Shown: positions 1 through 7,328 of the stretch, piece after piece
Position numbering within the stretch: the stretch's first letter is position 1
Layout: every line of letters begins with the position of its first letter
From: Mesorhizobium amorphae
GTDB taxonomy: Bacteria > Pseudomonadota > Alphaproteobacteria > Rhizobiales > Rhizobiaceae
Length of the DNA stretch: 64,000 nucleotides
Direction: 5' to 3'
Assembly (NCBI GenBank): GCA_003240775.1
Contig: QFNI01000011.1
Coordinates: 1 to 64,000, forward strand
The notes under the pieces: generated by a model
The model's input: only the letters and a program-made list of their open reading frames with translations
Told to the model about the DNA's origin: nothing
Databases searched by the model: none
Position numbers and translations under genes: made by a program

Positions 1-388
1 AACCGGCCAGCGGCACGCCGGCCGCGGTCTCGAAGTCGAGCCCATCGGGCATCCTGGCCAGAAGCTCCGCGGAGATCACGGCATGTTCCGCGAATGCGCC
101 CATTGCCGTCTTGTCGGTGCGCGCGAACACGCGGTCTCCCACGGCAAAACCCGACACCCCTTCCCCGCGCTCCTCCACGACGCCCGCGAACTCCCCGCCC
201 ATCACGATGGGCAGGGGAAAGCGGTAGATCGGCTTCAGCTTGCCCTGGCGGATCTTGAAGTCGACGGGGTTCAGGCCCGCCGCGCGAACGCGCACCAAGA
301 CCTCGCCCGGGCCGGGCTTCGGTCGGGGCATATCCCGCAACTCCGCCGCTTCCGGGCCGCCGTATCGGGACAGAACGAACGCTTTCAT
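1..388 (-). CDS. MDR-family NAD(P)-dependent quinone oxidoreductase (partial)
   Basis: N-terminal 129 residues of a medium-chain dehydrogenase/reductase; the gene runs off the left edge. The visible part is the GroES-like catalytic domain: it opens MKAFVLSRYGGPEA, followed by GPGEVLVRVRAAGLNPVDFKIRQG and a glycine-rich GGEFAGVVEERG segment, as in zinc-free quinone oxidoreductases. The NADPH-binding Rossmann half is outside the window. The ATG at 388 has AAAGG about 8 nt upstream. It lies 28 nt downstream of the tiny lipoprotein gene on the same strand and is divergent from an HxlR regulator, a usual arrangement for electrophile- or quinone-inducible reductases. The substrate is inferred only. 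Confidence 0.85.
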   Translation of the reverse strand, partial: MKAFVLSRYGGPEAAELRDMPRPKPGPGEVLVRVRAAGLNPVDFKIRQGKLKPIYRFPLPIVMGGEFAGVVEERGEGVSGFAVGDRVFARTDKTAMGAFAEHAVISAELLARMPDGLDFETAAGVPLAG

Positions 389-416
389 GAGCTTGGCCTT
401 TCGATCGTCCACGCAG

Positions 417-533
417 TCAAAGCCAGTTGTTGGAAACGGGCGCGGAGGGAAAGTCGAACGACCGGTTGATGCCGTTCGCTTGGCATCCCGCGAGCAGAAC
501 ACAGGCGAGCAGGATCACTATGGTACGAGCCAT
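417..533 (-). CDS. Tiny putative lipoprotein (38 aa)
   Basis: A 38-residue ORF beginning MARTIVILLACVLLAGC: a short basic N-terminus, a hydrophobic core and a lipobox LLAGC with the predicted lipidated cysteine at residue 17, leaving a mature peptide of about 22 residues. The ATG at 533 has a good ribosome site (GGAAG, 6 nt spacing). It precedes the MDR gene on the same strand and is divergent from the HxlR regulator, so both probably use one promoter. The size and signal resemble entericidin-type small lipoproteins, but the mature part is not one I recognise. It is too short for many gene callers. Confidence 0.6.
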   Translation of the reverse strand: MARTIVILLACVLLAGCQANGINRSFDFPSAPVSNNWL

Positions 534-605
534 CTTAAACTTCCATCGGATCGGAGTGGCGCCCAGCGGCATCAGAACTGGCTCTGATTTCTGATGCAGG
601 GTATG

Positions 606-625
606 ATCTTGCAAGTAGGCAAGAT
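606..625. promoter_or_regulatory. Perfect inverted repeat, candidate HxlR operator
   Basis: ATCTTGC-N6-GCAAGAT, a perfect 7-bp inverted repeat 14 nt before the preferred ATG (639) of the HxlR gene and within 75 nt of the divergent lipoprotein start. HxlR proteins bind such dyads in divergent promoters. The in-frame ATG at 594 would put this dyad inside the coding region, which favours the start at 639. Confidence 0.5.
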
Positions 626-638
626 TATCGGACCTCGT

Positions 639-1025
639 ATGAAAATAGATACCGAAGGCTTTTCCGAGGAAAGCTCTGCCTGCATGCCCTCGGTGAGCGA
701 GGTGGCGGAGTTCCGCCGCGTGGTCGCGACGGTGATCGGCAAGTGGAAGATCGACATCCTCTTCGTGCTTTTGACAGGCCCGAAGCGGTTCGGCGAACTG
801 CGCCGCACCCTGCCAGGCATCACGCAGAACATGCTGACGGCCCAGCTTCGCGCGCTGGAAGCGGACGGCCTCGTCAACCGCACGGCGTTCGCGACGATCC
901 CGCCGCGCGTCGATTACGAGCTGACCGAGGCCGCCCACGCGCTGCGGCCGATCTTCACCGATCTGGTCGTGTGGTCGCGCAACCGAACGTCCGCGCCGAA
1001 GTCGGAAGTGCCGTCGTCCGCTTGA
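639..1025 (+). CDS. HxlR-family winged-helix transcriptional regulator
   Basis: A 128-residue single-domain DNA-binding protein. The HxlR signature is clear: an upstream CMPSVSEVAEF segment, then VIGKWKIDILFVLLTGPKRFGELRRTLPGITQNMLTAQLRALEADGLV (written here in its recognised blocks: winged-helix core residues about 35-85), and the wing PPRVDYELTEAAHAL. The cysteine near residue 15 matches the redox/electrophile-sensing cysteine of several HxlR members such as HypR and QorR, but sensing is inferred. An alternative in-frame ATG at 594 adds 15 residues. It is divergent from the lipoprotein and MDR genes and probably regulates them and itself. Confidence 0.88.
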   Translation: MKIDTEGFSEESSACMPSVSEVAEFRRVVATVIGKWKIDILFVLLTGPKRFGELRRTLPGITQNMLTAQLRALEADGLVNRTAFATIPPRVDYELTEAAHALRPIFTDLVVWSRNRTSAPKSEVPSSA

Positions 1026-1038
1026 AGGGTCTCGGGGC

Positions 1039-1269
1039 TCAGCCCGAGAACTTCACGCTCACGCCGCGCTGGCGGAAATAGGCCTGCATCAGCTTGCGGC
1101 CCTGCCGGTTGTTCTGCGCGAGCTTGGCGGGGTCGAACACGGCATCCGTCGCGCCTTCCCGCTTCATCGCCGCCTTCAGCGTCGCGATATGGGTGTCGAT
1201 TTCCGCGTTGTTTTCCTGCAGCGACGCGTAGATGCTGTCGGTGGCTTCTGCCACGGTCGGCTCGCTCAT
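1039..1269 (-). CDS. Small conserved-looking hypothetical protein
   Basis: A 76-residue ORF starting MSEPTVAEATDSIYASLQ with no signal peptide or membrane segment. The N-terminal half is predicted amphipathic helix (ENNAEIDTHIATLKAAMK); the C-terminus is basic (RQGRKLMQAYFRQRG). I do not recognise a family. It is convergent with the HxlR gene (13 nt between stops) and divergent from the Ldh_2 gene. Codon usage looks like that of its neighbours, so a real gene is likely. No function is assigned. Confidence 0.6.
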   Translation of the reverse strand: MSEPTVAEATDSIYASLQENNAEIDTHIATLKAAMKREGATDAVFDPAKLAQNNRQGRKLMQAYFRQRGVSVKFSG

Positions 1270-1437
1270 GGGTGCATTCCCTGGTTGGATGGGCGCGAAC
1301 TAGCACGGAATCCTGGCTTCGCCATACCGCTTGGATGCTTCGACCGCGGCCGCACGGCCCCGCTCCCCGAATTGCCCTGCACACCGCACCCGTTTCTCGT
1401 CTAGAAGACGGGCGAATGCCGCGATTTGGAGGGGTTG

Positions 1438-2547
1438 ATGGCGATCGAGCATATCGATGGGGTTTTGAGCAGCGCGGAGGACCTGTCCGGCTATGTGACG
1501 GCTCTTCTCGAAGCCTGCGGGGCGGATCACGCAAGCAGCGCGGCGACGGCGCGTGCGGTGGTGGACGCGTCCGCGCGTGGGGTGGATACGCACGGCGTGC
1601 GCCTCGTACCCTGGTACGTCCAGATGCTGGAAGGCGGGCGCATCAACAAGCAGCCAGAGATGCGTTTCACCCGCAAGGCTGCGGCCGTGGGCCATGTGGA
1701 CGCCGATGACGGCTTCGGCCACCAGGCCTCGTTCCGGGCGATCGCCGAAGGCATCGCGATGGCGCGCGAGACGGGCGTTGCCGCCGTTACCGTGGGCCGC
1801 TCGACGCATCACGGCGCGAGCGGGGTCTATGCGTTGGAGGCTGCTCGCGCGGGCTTTGCGGCGATCGCCATGACCCATGCCGACAGGGCCGTGGTGCCGT
1901 TCGGGGGCACGGCGCCCTTCTTCGGCACCAACCCGATAGCCTTTGCGGTTCCGGCACCCGGTGAGGAGCCGGTGCTGCTGGACATGGCGACCAGCGCCAT
2001 TCCCTACAACCGCATCTTCCTGCGCCGCGCGACGGGGACGCCGCTGCCGCCGGATATTGCGATGACTCCGGATGGCACTTTCACCACGGATCCGTTCGCG
2101 GCGACGGCGTTGGCGCCGGTGGGGGGGGCGGATTTCGGGTACAAGGGGGCGGGGCTCGCTTCCATGGTCGACATCCTCTGCTCGGCCTTCACCGGCATGG
2201 GCCACGGGTTCACGATCCCCCCGCTGGCGGGCGAGCACTATGACGAGCCGATCCCGATCGGGCACTTCTTTCTGGTGCTGAATCCCGTGCTATTCCAAGC
2301 GCTTGGCGCCTTCGACGCGCGCATCGCGGCCTTCCTGCATGACCTGCGCGCGCAGCCCGCGAAGCCCGGCAAGACGGTGATGGCGCCCGGCGACGTGGAG
2401 AAGGCCGAAGCCGTCAGGCGGCGCGAGCACGGCATCCCGATCGACGCCGTGACCTGGAAGGACATGGCCGAGACGGCCGAGCGCCGCGGGGTGAAAGTCC
2501 CCCAAACACGGCCGACTTCCGCCAGAAATGAACCTAACGCGGAGTGA
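1438..2547 (+). CDS. Ldh_2 (malate/L-lactate/ureidoglycolate) family dehydrogenase
   Basis: A 369-residue NAD(P)-dependent 2-hydroxyacid dehydrogenase of the Ldh_2 fold, which differs from classical LDH/MDH. Family marks are RGVDTHGVRLVPWY (substrate/catalytic His region), GRSTHHGASGVYA and FFGTNPIAFAVP (nucleotide-binding region). Members oxidise L-malate, L-sulfolactate, ureidoglycolate or reduce cyclic imino acids, so the substrate is open. The ATG at 1438 follows GGAGG with 5 nt spacing; a TTG at 1426 in the same frame is rejected because it overlaps that ribosome site. The stop abuts the stop of the convergent MFS gene with no gap. Confidence 0.85.
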   Translation: MAIEHIDGVLSSAEDLSGYVTALLEACGADHASSAATARAVVDASARGVDTHGVRLVPWYVQMLEGGRINKQPEMRFTRKAAAVGHVDADDGFGHQASFRAIAEGIAMARETGVAAVTVGRSTHHGASGVYALEAARAGFAAIAMTHADRAVVPFGGTAPFFGTNPIAFAVPAPGEEPVLLDMATSAIPYNRIFLRRATGTPLPPDIAMTPDGTFTTDPFAATALAPVGGADFGYKGAGLASMVDILCSAFTGMGHGFTIPPLAGEHYDEPIPIGHFFLVLNPVLFQALGAFDARIAAFLHDLRAQPAKPGKTVMAPGDVEKAEAVRRREHGIPIDAVTWKDMAETAERRGVKVPQTRPTSARNEPNAE

Positions 2548-3918
2548 TTAATCCGTACCCGCGCAGGCGGCCGAGACTTTGGGCGCCGACAGGACCCAGA
2601 TCGCCAGACCGCACAGCCCGAACGCGGCGAGCACGAGATAAGCGACCGAGAAGCCGAACTGCGAAACGATGAAGCCGGCGACCGCGGGGCTCAGCGAAGC
2701 GCCCACGCCCTGAACGGTCATCACGGCGCCCAGGCCCGCATTCACGTGGCCCGTGCCCTTGAGGATGCGGGCCACGAGGCCGGGCACGGCGACGCCGAGA
2801 AGCCCCGCTCCCACCCCGTCGAGCATCTGCACGGGGATCAGCGCGTAGGGGCTCGGCCAGAGACCGGCGATCAGGCCGCGCAGGGGCAGTGCGATGAGGG
2901 CTGCGATCAAGAGCAGGTAGTAGCCGCGCCTGCCGGCGAAGCCGGCTGCTAGGAGCGCGATGGGAATCATCGTCAGCTGCGCGATGATCACGGTTGCGGC
3001 CGTGTAGGAGACGGGGTTCGCGAGCAGCGTCTGGATGGTGCTGTTCTGCTGGGCCTGCTCGGCGGCGGGCCTGCCCGAGGTGGCGGAGCCCGGGGCCACC
3101 GTGGTTTGTCCGGTCTCGGCTGCCGGCGCGCTGGCTTCGGCCTCCGTCGCCACCTGCTGGCCGAGCAGGGGCAGCATCGCGCCGTTGCCGAAGTGGAAGA
3201 GCATGAGGGTGGCCGCCAGGATCAGGAGCGGCGTCGATTTCCACAGCACGCTGAAGCCCGAGGGGCCTTCGCCGTGGTCCTTGTCGCTGCCCTTGCGCTC
3301 CAGGCCGCGGGCGACGTCATGGTCGATATCGCCGGGCTTGATCAGGAGCACGGCCGCGATGGAGCCTGCGGCCATCACCGTCATCAGGATGAACACGGCG
3401 GTCAGGCCGAACTCGTAGCCGAAGAAGCCGGCACCCGCCGCCGCGAAAACGTTGCCGCCGTGGTTCCAGGCCTCGTTGCGGCCGAGCTGATGGGCGAGCC
3501 CGCTCTGGCCCACGAGGCCGAGCGTGAGGCCGGCGATGGCCGGCCCGATCGCGGCACCCGCGATGCCGGTCGCGATCTGCGAGGCGGTGACGAAGGTGAA
3601 TGTCGGCACGAACAGGATGGCGAGCGAGGCGAAGATGACGAGCGCCGCGCAGAAGGCGACCATGAAGCGCTTGGCCTTGGACGCGTCGGCCAGCATGCCG
3701 AGCGGCGTGGTCGCCAGCATTCCCGCGATGCCGCCGATGGTCATCACCAGGCCGATGGTCGCCGTGTCCCAGCCCTGCCCGATCAGGAACACGCCGAGAA
3801 ACGGCCCGAGCCCGTCGCGCACATCGGCCAGAAAGAAGTTGAGCGCGCTCAGCGCCTTCAAGGAACGTGGGCGCGGCACGGCCGCACCTGCTGAATGACC
3901 ATCCGCGACAGCGCTCAT
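2548..3918 (-). CDS. MFS family transporter
   Basis: A 456-residue major facilitator with about 12 predicted transmembrane helices. It opens after a short tail with LSALNFFLADVRDGLGPFLGVFL, and the second helix pair carries GLVMTIGGIAGMLATTPLGMLADASKAKR, the MFS motif A region. Two unusually long hydrophilic loops stand out: one rich in D/K/E around residues 185-210, and an A/E/Q/T-rich low-complexity stretch around 250-305. Substrate unknown; drug/metabolite efflux is typical of the family. The ATG at 3918 is preferred over an upstream in-frame start (3981), which would run through the 3941-3967 hairpin. Confidence 0.82.
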   Translation of the reverse strand: MSAVADGHSAGAAVPRPRSLKALSALNFFLADVRDGLGPFLGVFLIGQGWDTATIGLVMTIGGIAGMLATTPLGMLADASKAKRFMVAFCAALVIFASLAILFVPTFTFVTASQIATGIAGAAIGPAIAGLTLGLVGQSGLAHQLGRNEAWNHGGNVFAAAGAGFFGYEFGLTAVFILMTVMAAGSIAAVLLIKPGDIDHDVARGLERKGSDKDHGEGPSGFSVLWKSTPLLILAATLMLFHFGNGAMLPLLGQQVATEAEASAPAAETGQTTVAPGSATSGRPAAEQAQQNSTIQTLLANPVSYTAATVIIAQLTMIPIALLAAGFAGRRGYYLLLIAALIALPLRGLIAGLWPSPYALIPVQMLDGVGAGLLGVAVPGLVARILKGTGHVNAGLGAVMTVQGVGASLSPAVAGFIVSQFGFSVAYLVLAAFGLCGLAIWVLSAPKVSAACAGTD

Positions 3919-3940
3919 GCTCGACCAACCCCCAAAAGCC

Positions 3941-3967
3941 CCGCAGCCGTTGGAATCACGGCTGCGG
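3941..3967 (-). terminator. Stem-loop after the cytosine deaminase gene
   Basis: A perfect 10-bp stem (CCGCAGCCGT / ACGGCTGCGG) with a 7-nt loop. Read on the minus strand it lies 46 nt after the codA-like stop and is followed by GGGGCTTTTG, a weak T-tract. It probably terminates or attenuates the BMP-codA operon before the MFS gene; read-through is possible. Confidence 0.5.
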
Positions 3968-4012
3968 AAGGCAGCGCTCACAATGCGCGACGTTGGGGAA
4001 GGTTGCAGCGCC

Positions 4013-5302
4013 TCAGGCGCGCGGCGCGTAGGCCGCGGGATCGACCGCGGAGGGGCGGCCGTCGAGCGACAGAGTGGCGATGCGGGGCGCGGTTTCGGCG
4101 ATCACCTTGCCCCTGCGAACCACGAAAAGCCGGTTCGCGCGAAGGCGCACGGCCTCGATGCGATCGCTTGCCTGAAGCACCACCAGATCGCCGTTGCAGC
4201 CGACATCGAGCCCGTAGCCTTCGAGGCCCATGGCGCGCGCGGCGTTCACCGTCACAGTGTCGAAGCAGTATTCCATCGCCTCGCGCGCGGTGAGCTGGCC
4301 GACATGCAGCCCCATATGCGCGACGTCGAGCATGTCCGCGCCGCCCAGGCTGTACCAGGGGTCCATGGTGCAGTCCTGGCCGAAGGCGACGTTGACGCCG
4401 TGCTCGCGCAGTTCCTTCACGCGCGTCATGCCACGGCGCTTGGGATAGGCGTCGTGGCGGCCCTGGAGCTGGATGTTGATGAGCGGGTTCGCGATCACCT
4501 GCATGCCCGATTCCGCGATCAGCGGCAGGAGCTTGGACACGTAGTAGTTGTCCATCGAGTGCATGGAGGTGCAGTGCGAGCCGACGACGCGTGCGCCGAG
4601 ACCCAGCCGGTTCGCCTCATAGGCCAGCGTTTCCACATGGCGCGAGAGCGGGTCGTCGGTCTCGTCGCAATGCATGTCGACGGGAAGCCCGCGCTCGGCC
4701 GCGAGTTCGCAGAGCGCGCGCACCGAACGCGCGCCGTCTTCCATGGTGCGCTCGAAATGCGGGATGCCGCCCACGACATCGACGCCGAGATCGAGCGCGC
4801 GCGCAAGGTTTCGGGCAGCATTGGGCGAGCGGTAGTAGCCGTCCTGCGGGAATGCCACGAGCTGGAGGTCGAGATAGGGCGCGACGGTCTTCTGCACGTC
4901 GAGCAGCGCTTCGACGGCGAGCAGGCGGTCGTCGCAGATGTCGACATGGGTGCGGACGGCGAGCAGCCCCTGCGCCACCGCGAGATCGCAATAGCGCAGC
5001 GCGCGCTCTTTGACGGCCTCGTGCGTCAGCTGGGGCTTCAGCTCGCCCCAGAGCGCGATGCCTTCCAGAAGCGTGCCCGAGCGGTTCATGCGGGGCAGGC
5101 CGAGCGAGAGCGTGGCGTCCATGTGGAAATGGCAGTCCACGAAGGGCGGCGCGACGAGATGACTGGCGGCATCGATCACGCGGCCCGCTTCGGCCGCGAT
5201 GTTGGGCTCGACGGCGGCGATGCGGCCATCCGCTATCGCGATGTCCTGTCCCGTGCGCCCATCGGGCAGGGACGCGTTGCGGATGAGGAGGTCGAAAGCC
5301 AT
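4013..5302 (-). CDS. codA: Cytosine deaminase-like amidohydrolase (CodA family)
   Basis: A 429-residue metal-dependent TIM-barrel amidohydrolase predicted to hydrolyse cytosine (or a related pyrimidine/triazine) to uracil and ammonia. All CodA active-site blocks are present in order: HFHMD (metal His pair, about residue 62), FPQDGY (substrate Gln, about 155), HCDETDD (His and catalytic Glu, about 212), GSHCTSMH (metal His, about 245) and FGQDCTMDPW (catalytic Asp, about 312). The N-terminal MAFDLLIRNASLPDG strand and C-terminal composite domain are complete. It starts 17 nt after the last permease of a BMP-type importer, so it should act on what that system imports. Isocytosine or other amidohydrolase specificity cannot be excluded. 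Confidence 0.82.
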   Translation of the reverse strand: MAFDLLIRNASLPDGRTGQDIAIADGRIAAVEPNIAAEAGRVIDAASHLVAPPFVDCHFHMDATLSLGLPRMNRSGTLLEGIALWGELKPQLTHEAVKERALRYCDLAVAQGLLAVRTHVDICDDRLLAVEALLDVQKTVAPYLDLQLVAFPQDGYYRSPNAARNLARALDLGVDVVGGIPHFERTMEDGARSVRALCELAAERGLPVDMHCDETDDPLSRHVETLAYEANRLGLGARVVGSHCTSMHSMDNYYVSKLLPLIAESGMQVIANPLINIQLQGRHDAYPKRRGMTRVKELREHGVNVAFGQDCTMDPWYSLGGADMLDVAHMGLHVGQLTAREAMEYCFDTVTVNAARAMGLEGYGLDVGCNGDLVVLQASDRIEAVRLRANRLFVVRRGKVIAETAPRIATLSLDGRPSAVDPAAYAPRA

Positions 5303-5319
5303 CGGCGGGTCTCGCGTGT

Positions 5320-6264
5320 TCAGCGCTGGCCGCGCAGATAGGGGGTCATCAGCGCCTTGGGCGCGGCTGCCTGGCGCGACCATATCACGAGCGCCAGGAT
5401 CGACAGGAGATAAGGCAGCATCAGGAACACCTGCCCCGGCACCACCCCGCCCGCCACCTGCTGGAGGCGCACCTGGAAGGCGTCGAAGGCGCCGAACAGG
5501 ATGGCCGCGAACAAGGCCTTGCCCGGCTGCCAGGAAGCGAACACCACGAGCGCGATGCAGATCCAGCCGCGCCCCGCCACCATCTCGAAGAAGAAGGCGT
5601 CGAAGGCCGACATGGTGAGGAATGCGCCGCCCACCGCCATCAGCGCCGAGCCCGCCATCACGGCACCCGTGCGCAGCCAGGCGACGCTGAGCCCCTGGGC
5701 CTCCACGGCGGCCGGATTCTCGCCCACGGCCTTCAGCGCCAGACCGAGCGGCGTGCGCGCATAGAGCCAAGCGAGGAGTGCGACGAGCGCGAGCGCGAGC
5801 AGCGTGAGCGCGGTCTGGCCGAACAGGATCGGCCCGACAACCGGCAGGTCGGAGAGCACAGGGATATCGAGCGGCTGGAAGGGCGTGATGCGCGGGGGCG
5901 AGCCCTGGTCGGGCAGGATCACGCGATAAGTGAAATAGGCACCGCTGGTGGCAAGCAGCGTCAGCCCGAGCCCGCTGACATGCTGCGACAGGCCAAGCGT
6001 CACGGTGAAGAAGGACAGCACGAGCCCGAAGGCAGCACCCGAAAGGGCCGCGATCAGGACGCCCGTCCAAAGGTCGAAGCCGCTGTATACCGCGAGCCAG
6101 CCGGCCATCGCGCCCACCGTCATGATGCCTTCGATGCCGAGATTGAGGACGCCCGCCTTTTCGCAGACCAGCGCGCCGAGCACGCCGAAGATCAGCGGCG
6201 TGGCGATGCGCAGCGCCGCCGCCCAGAAGGACACGGTGAGGAGGATGTCGAGCACCGCACTCAT
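5320..6264 (-). CDS. BMP-type ABC transporter permease (NupQ-like)
   Basis: A 314-residue inner-membrane permease of the BPD_transp_2 group with about 8-10 hydrophobic helices. It opens MSAVLDILLTVSFWAAALRIATPLIFGVLGALV and carries the family block KAGVLNLGIEGIMTVGAM, then ALKAVGENPAAVEAQGL near residue 195. It overlaps the upstream permease gene by 4 nt (ATGA) and is followed 17 nt on by the cytosine deaminase. With its partner it should form the heterodimeric channel of a nucleoside/nucleobase importer. The precise ligand is inferred from the operon only. Confidence 0.88.
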   Translation of the reverse strand: MSAVLDILLTVSFWAAALRIATPLIFGVLGALVCEKAGVLNLGIEGIMTVGAMAGWLAVYSGFDLWTGVLIAALSGAAFGLVLSFFTVTLGLSQHVSGLGLTLLATSGAYFTYRVILPDQGSPPRITPFQPLDIPVLSDLPVVGPILFGQTALTLLALALVALLAWLYARTPLGLALKAVGENPAAVEAQGLSVAWLRTGAVMAGSALMAVGGAFLTMSAFDAFFFEMVAGRGWICIALVVFASWQPGKALFAAILFGAFDAFQVRLQQVAGGVVPGQVFLMLPYLLSILALVIWSRQAAAPKALMTPYLRGQR

Positions 6265-7328
6265 GCCGGTTTTCCTTCCCAGCGCAGGCGGAAGCGCGCG
6301 AGCACTCCCGCGAGCAGCACCGACAACAGGCTCAGCGCCACGATCAGGTTGGCGATGTAGGAGGACACGTTGAGCGTGCGGCTCATCGAATCCGCGCCCA
6401 CGAAGACTGCGGCCACGAAGAGCGCCGAAAGGATGGTGCCGAGCGGCGACAGCCCTGCCAGCATGGCGACCACGATGCCCGCATAACCGTAGCCCGGCGA
6501 CAGGTCGTTGGTGAGATAGCCCTTGAGGCCCGCGACCTCGCCGACACCGGCCAGCCCCGCGAGCGCACCGGAAAGCGCGCCGACCACCAGCATGGTGCGC
6601 GTGACGCTCATGCCCGCGAAGCGCGCGGCAGCCGGGTTGTGGCCGACGGCGCGGATGCGGAAGCCGAGCACGGTGCGCCGCATCACGATCTCGGCCAGGA
6701 GGGCCGCGGCGACCGCGACGAAGAGCCCGGCATGAACGCGCGTGCGCTCGATGAGGTTGGGGAGCACGGCGGAGTCGAGGATCGGCTCGGATTGCGGCCA
6801 GCCCATGCTCATCGGGTCCTTCATCGGGCCTTCGATCATCATCTGCACGAAGAGCGCGACCACGAAGTTCAGGAGAAGCGTGGTGACGACCTCGTCGGCG
6901 CCGAGCTTCACCTTCATCAGCGTCGGCCCGAGCATCAGGAGGGCGCCTGCCAGCGCGCCGGCCAGGCAGACGAGCGGGATCATCAGCGCGGGCGGGCCGT
7001 TCACGAGGCCCGAGCCCACGGCCACGGCGGCGAGCGCGCCCACATAGAGCTGGCCCTCCCCGCCGATGTTGAAGAGCCGCGCGCGGAAGGCGACGGCGGC
7101 AGCCAGGCCTGTCAGGATCAGCGGCGTGGCGCGCGCCACCACTTCTGTCGCCGCGAACTGGGAGCCGAAGGCGCCCGCGAGCATCACGCGATAGGCCTGG
7201 AGCGGCGACACGCCGGCTGCCAGCAGCGGCACGGCGGCAAACAGAAGCGCGAGCACTGCCGCCAGCACCGGCACGGCGAAGGACAGCCAGCGCGGCGGCG
7301 CGTTGCGCGGCTCCAGTCTCAGTCTCAT
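6261..7328 (-). CDS. BMP-type ABC transporter permease (NupP-like)
   Basis: A 355-residue polytopic membrane protein, the larger permease of the importer. Hydrophobic segments start at about residue 17, and the conserved FNIGGEGQLYVGALAAVAVG block and RAVGHNPAAARFAGM block match NupP/YufP-type permeases. Translationally coupled at both ends: 4-nt overlaps with the ATPase gene upstream and the second permease downstream. Acts with the two-domain ATPase and BMP binding protein. Confidence 0.88.
   Translation of the reverse strand: MRLRLEPRNAPPRWLSFAVPVLAAVLALLFAAVPLLAAGVSPLQAYRVMLAGAFGSQFAATEVVARATPLILTGLAAAVAFRARLFNIGGEGQLYVGALAAVAVGSGLVNGPPALMIPLVCLAGALAGALLMLGPTLMKVKLGADEVVTTLLLNFVVALFVQMMIEGPMKDPMSMGWPQSEPILDSAVLPNLIERTRVHAGLFVAVAAALLAEIVMRRTVLGFRIRAVGHNPAAARFAGMSVTRTMLVVGALSGALAGLAGVGEVAGLKGYLTNDLSPGYGYAGIVVAMLAGLSPLGTILSALFVAAVFVGADSMSRTLNVSSYIANLIVALSLLSVLLAGVLARFRLRWEGKPA

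Noticed and set aside
4013..6070. A 685-residue ORF including the cytosine deaminase
   Set aside because: The N-terminal part is a shadow of the permease gene in another frame; the enzyme starts at the ATG 5302.
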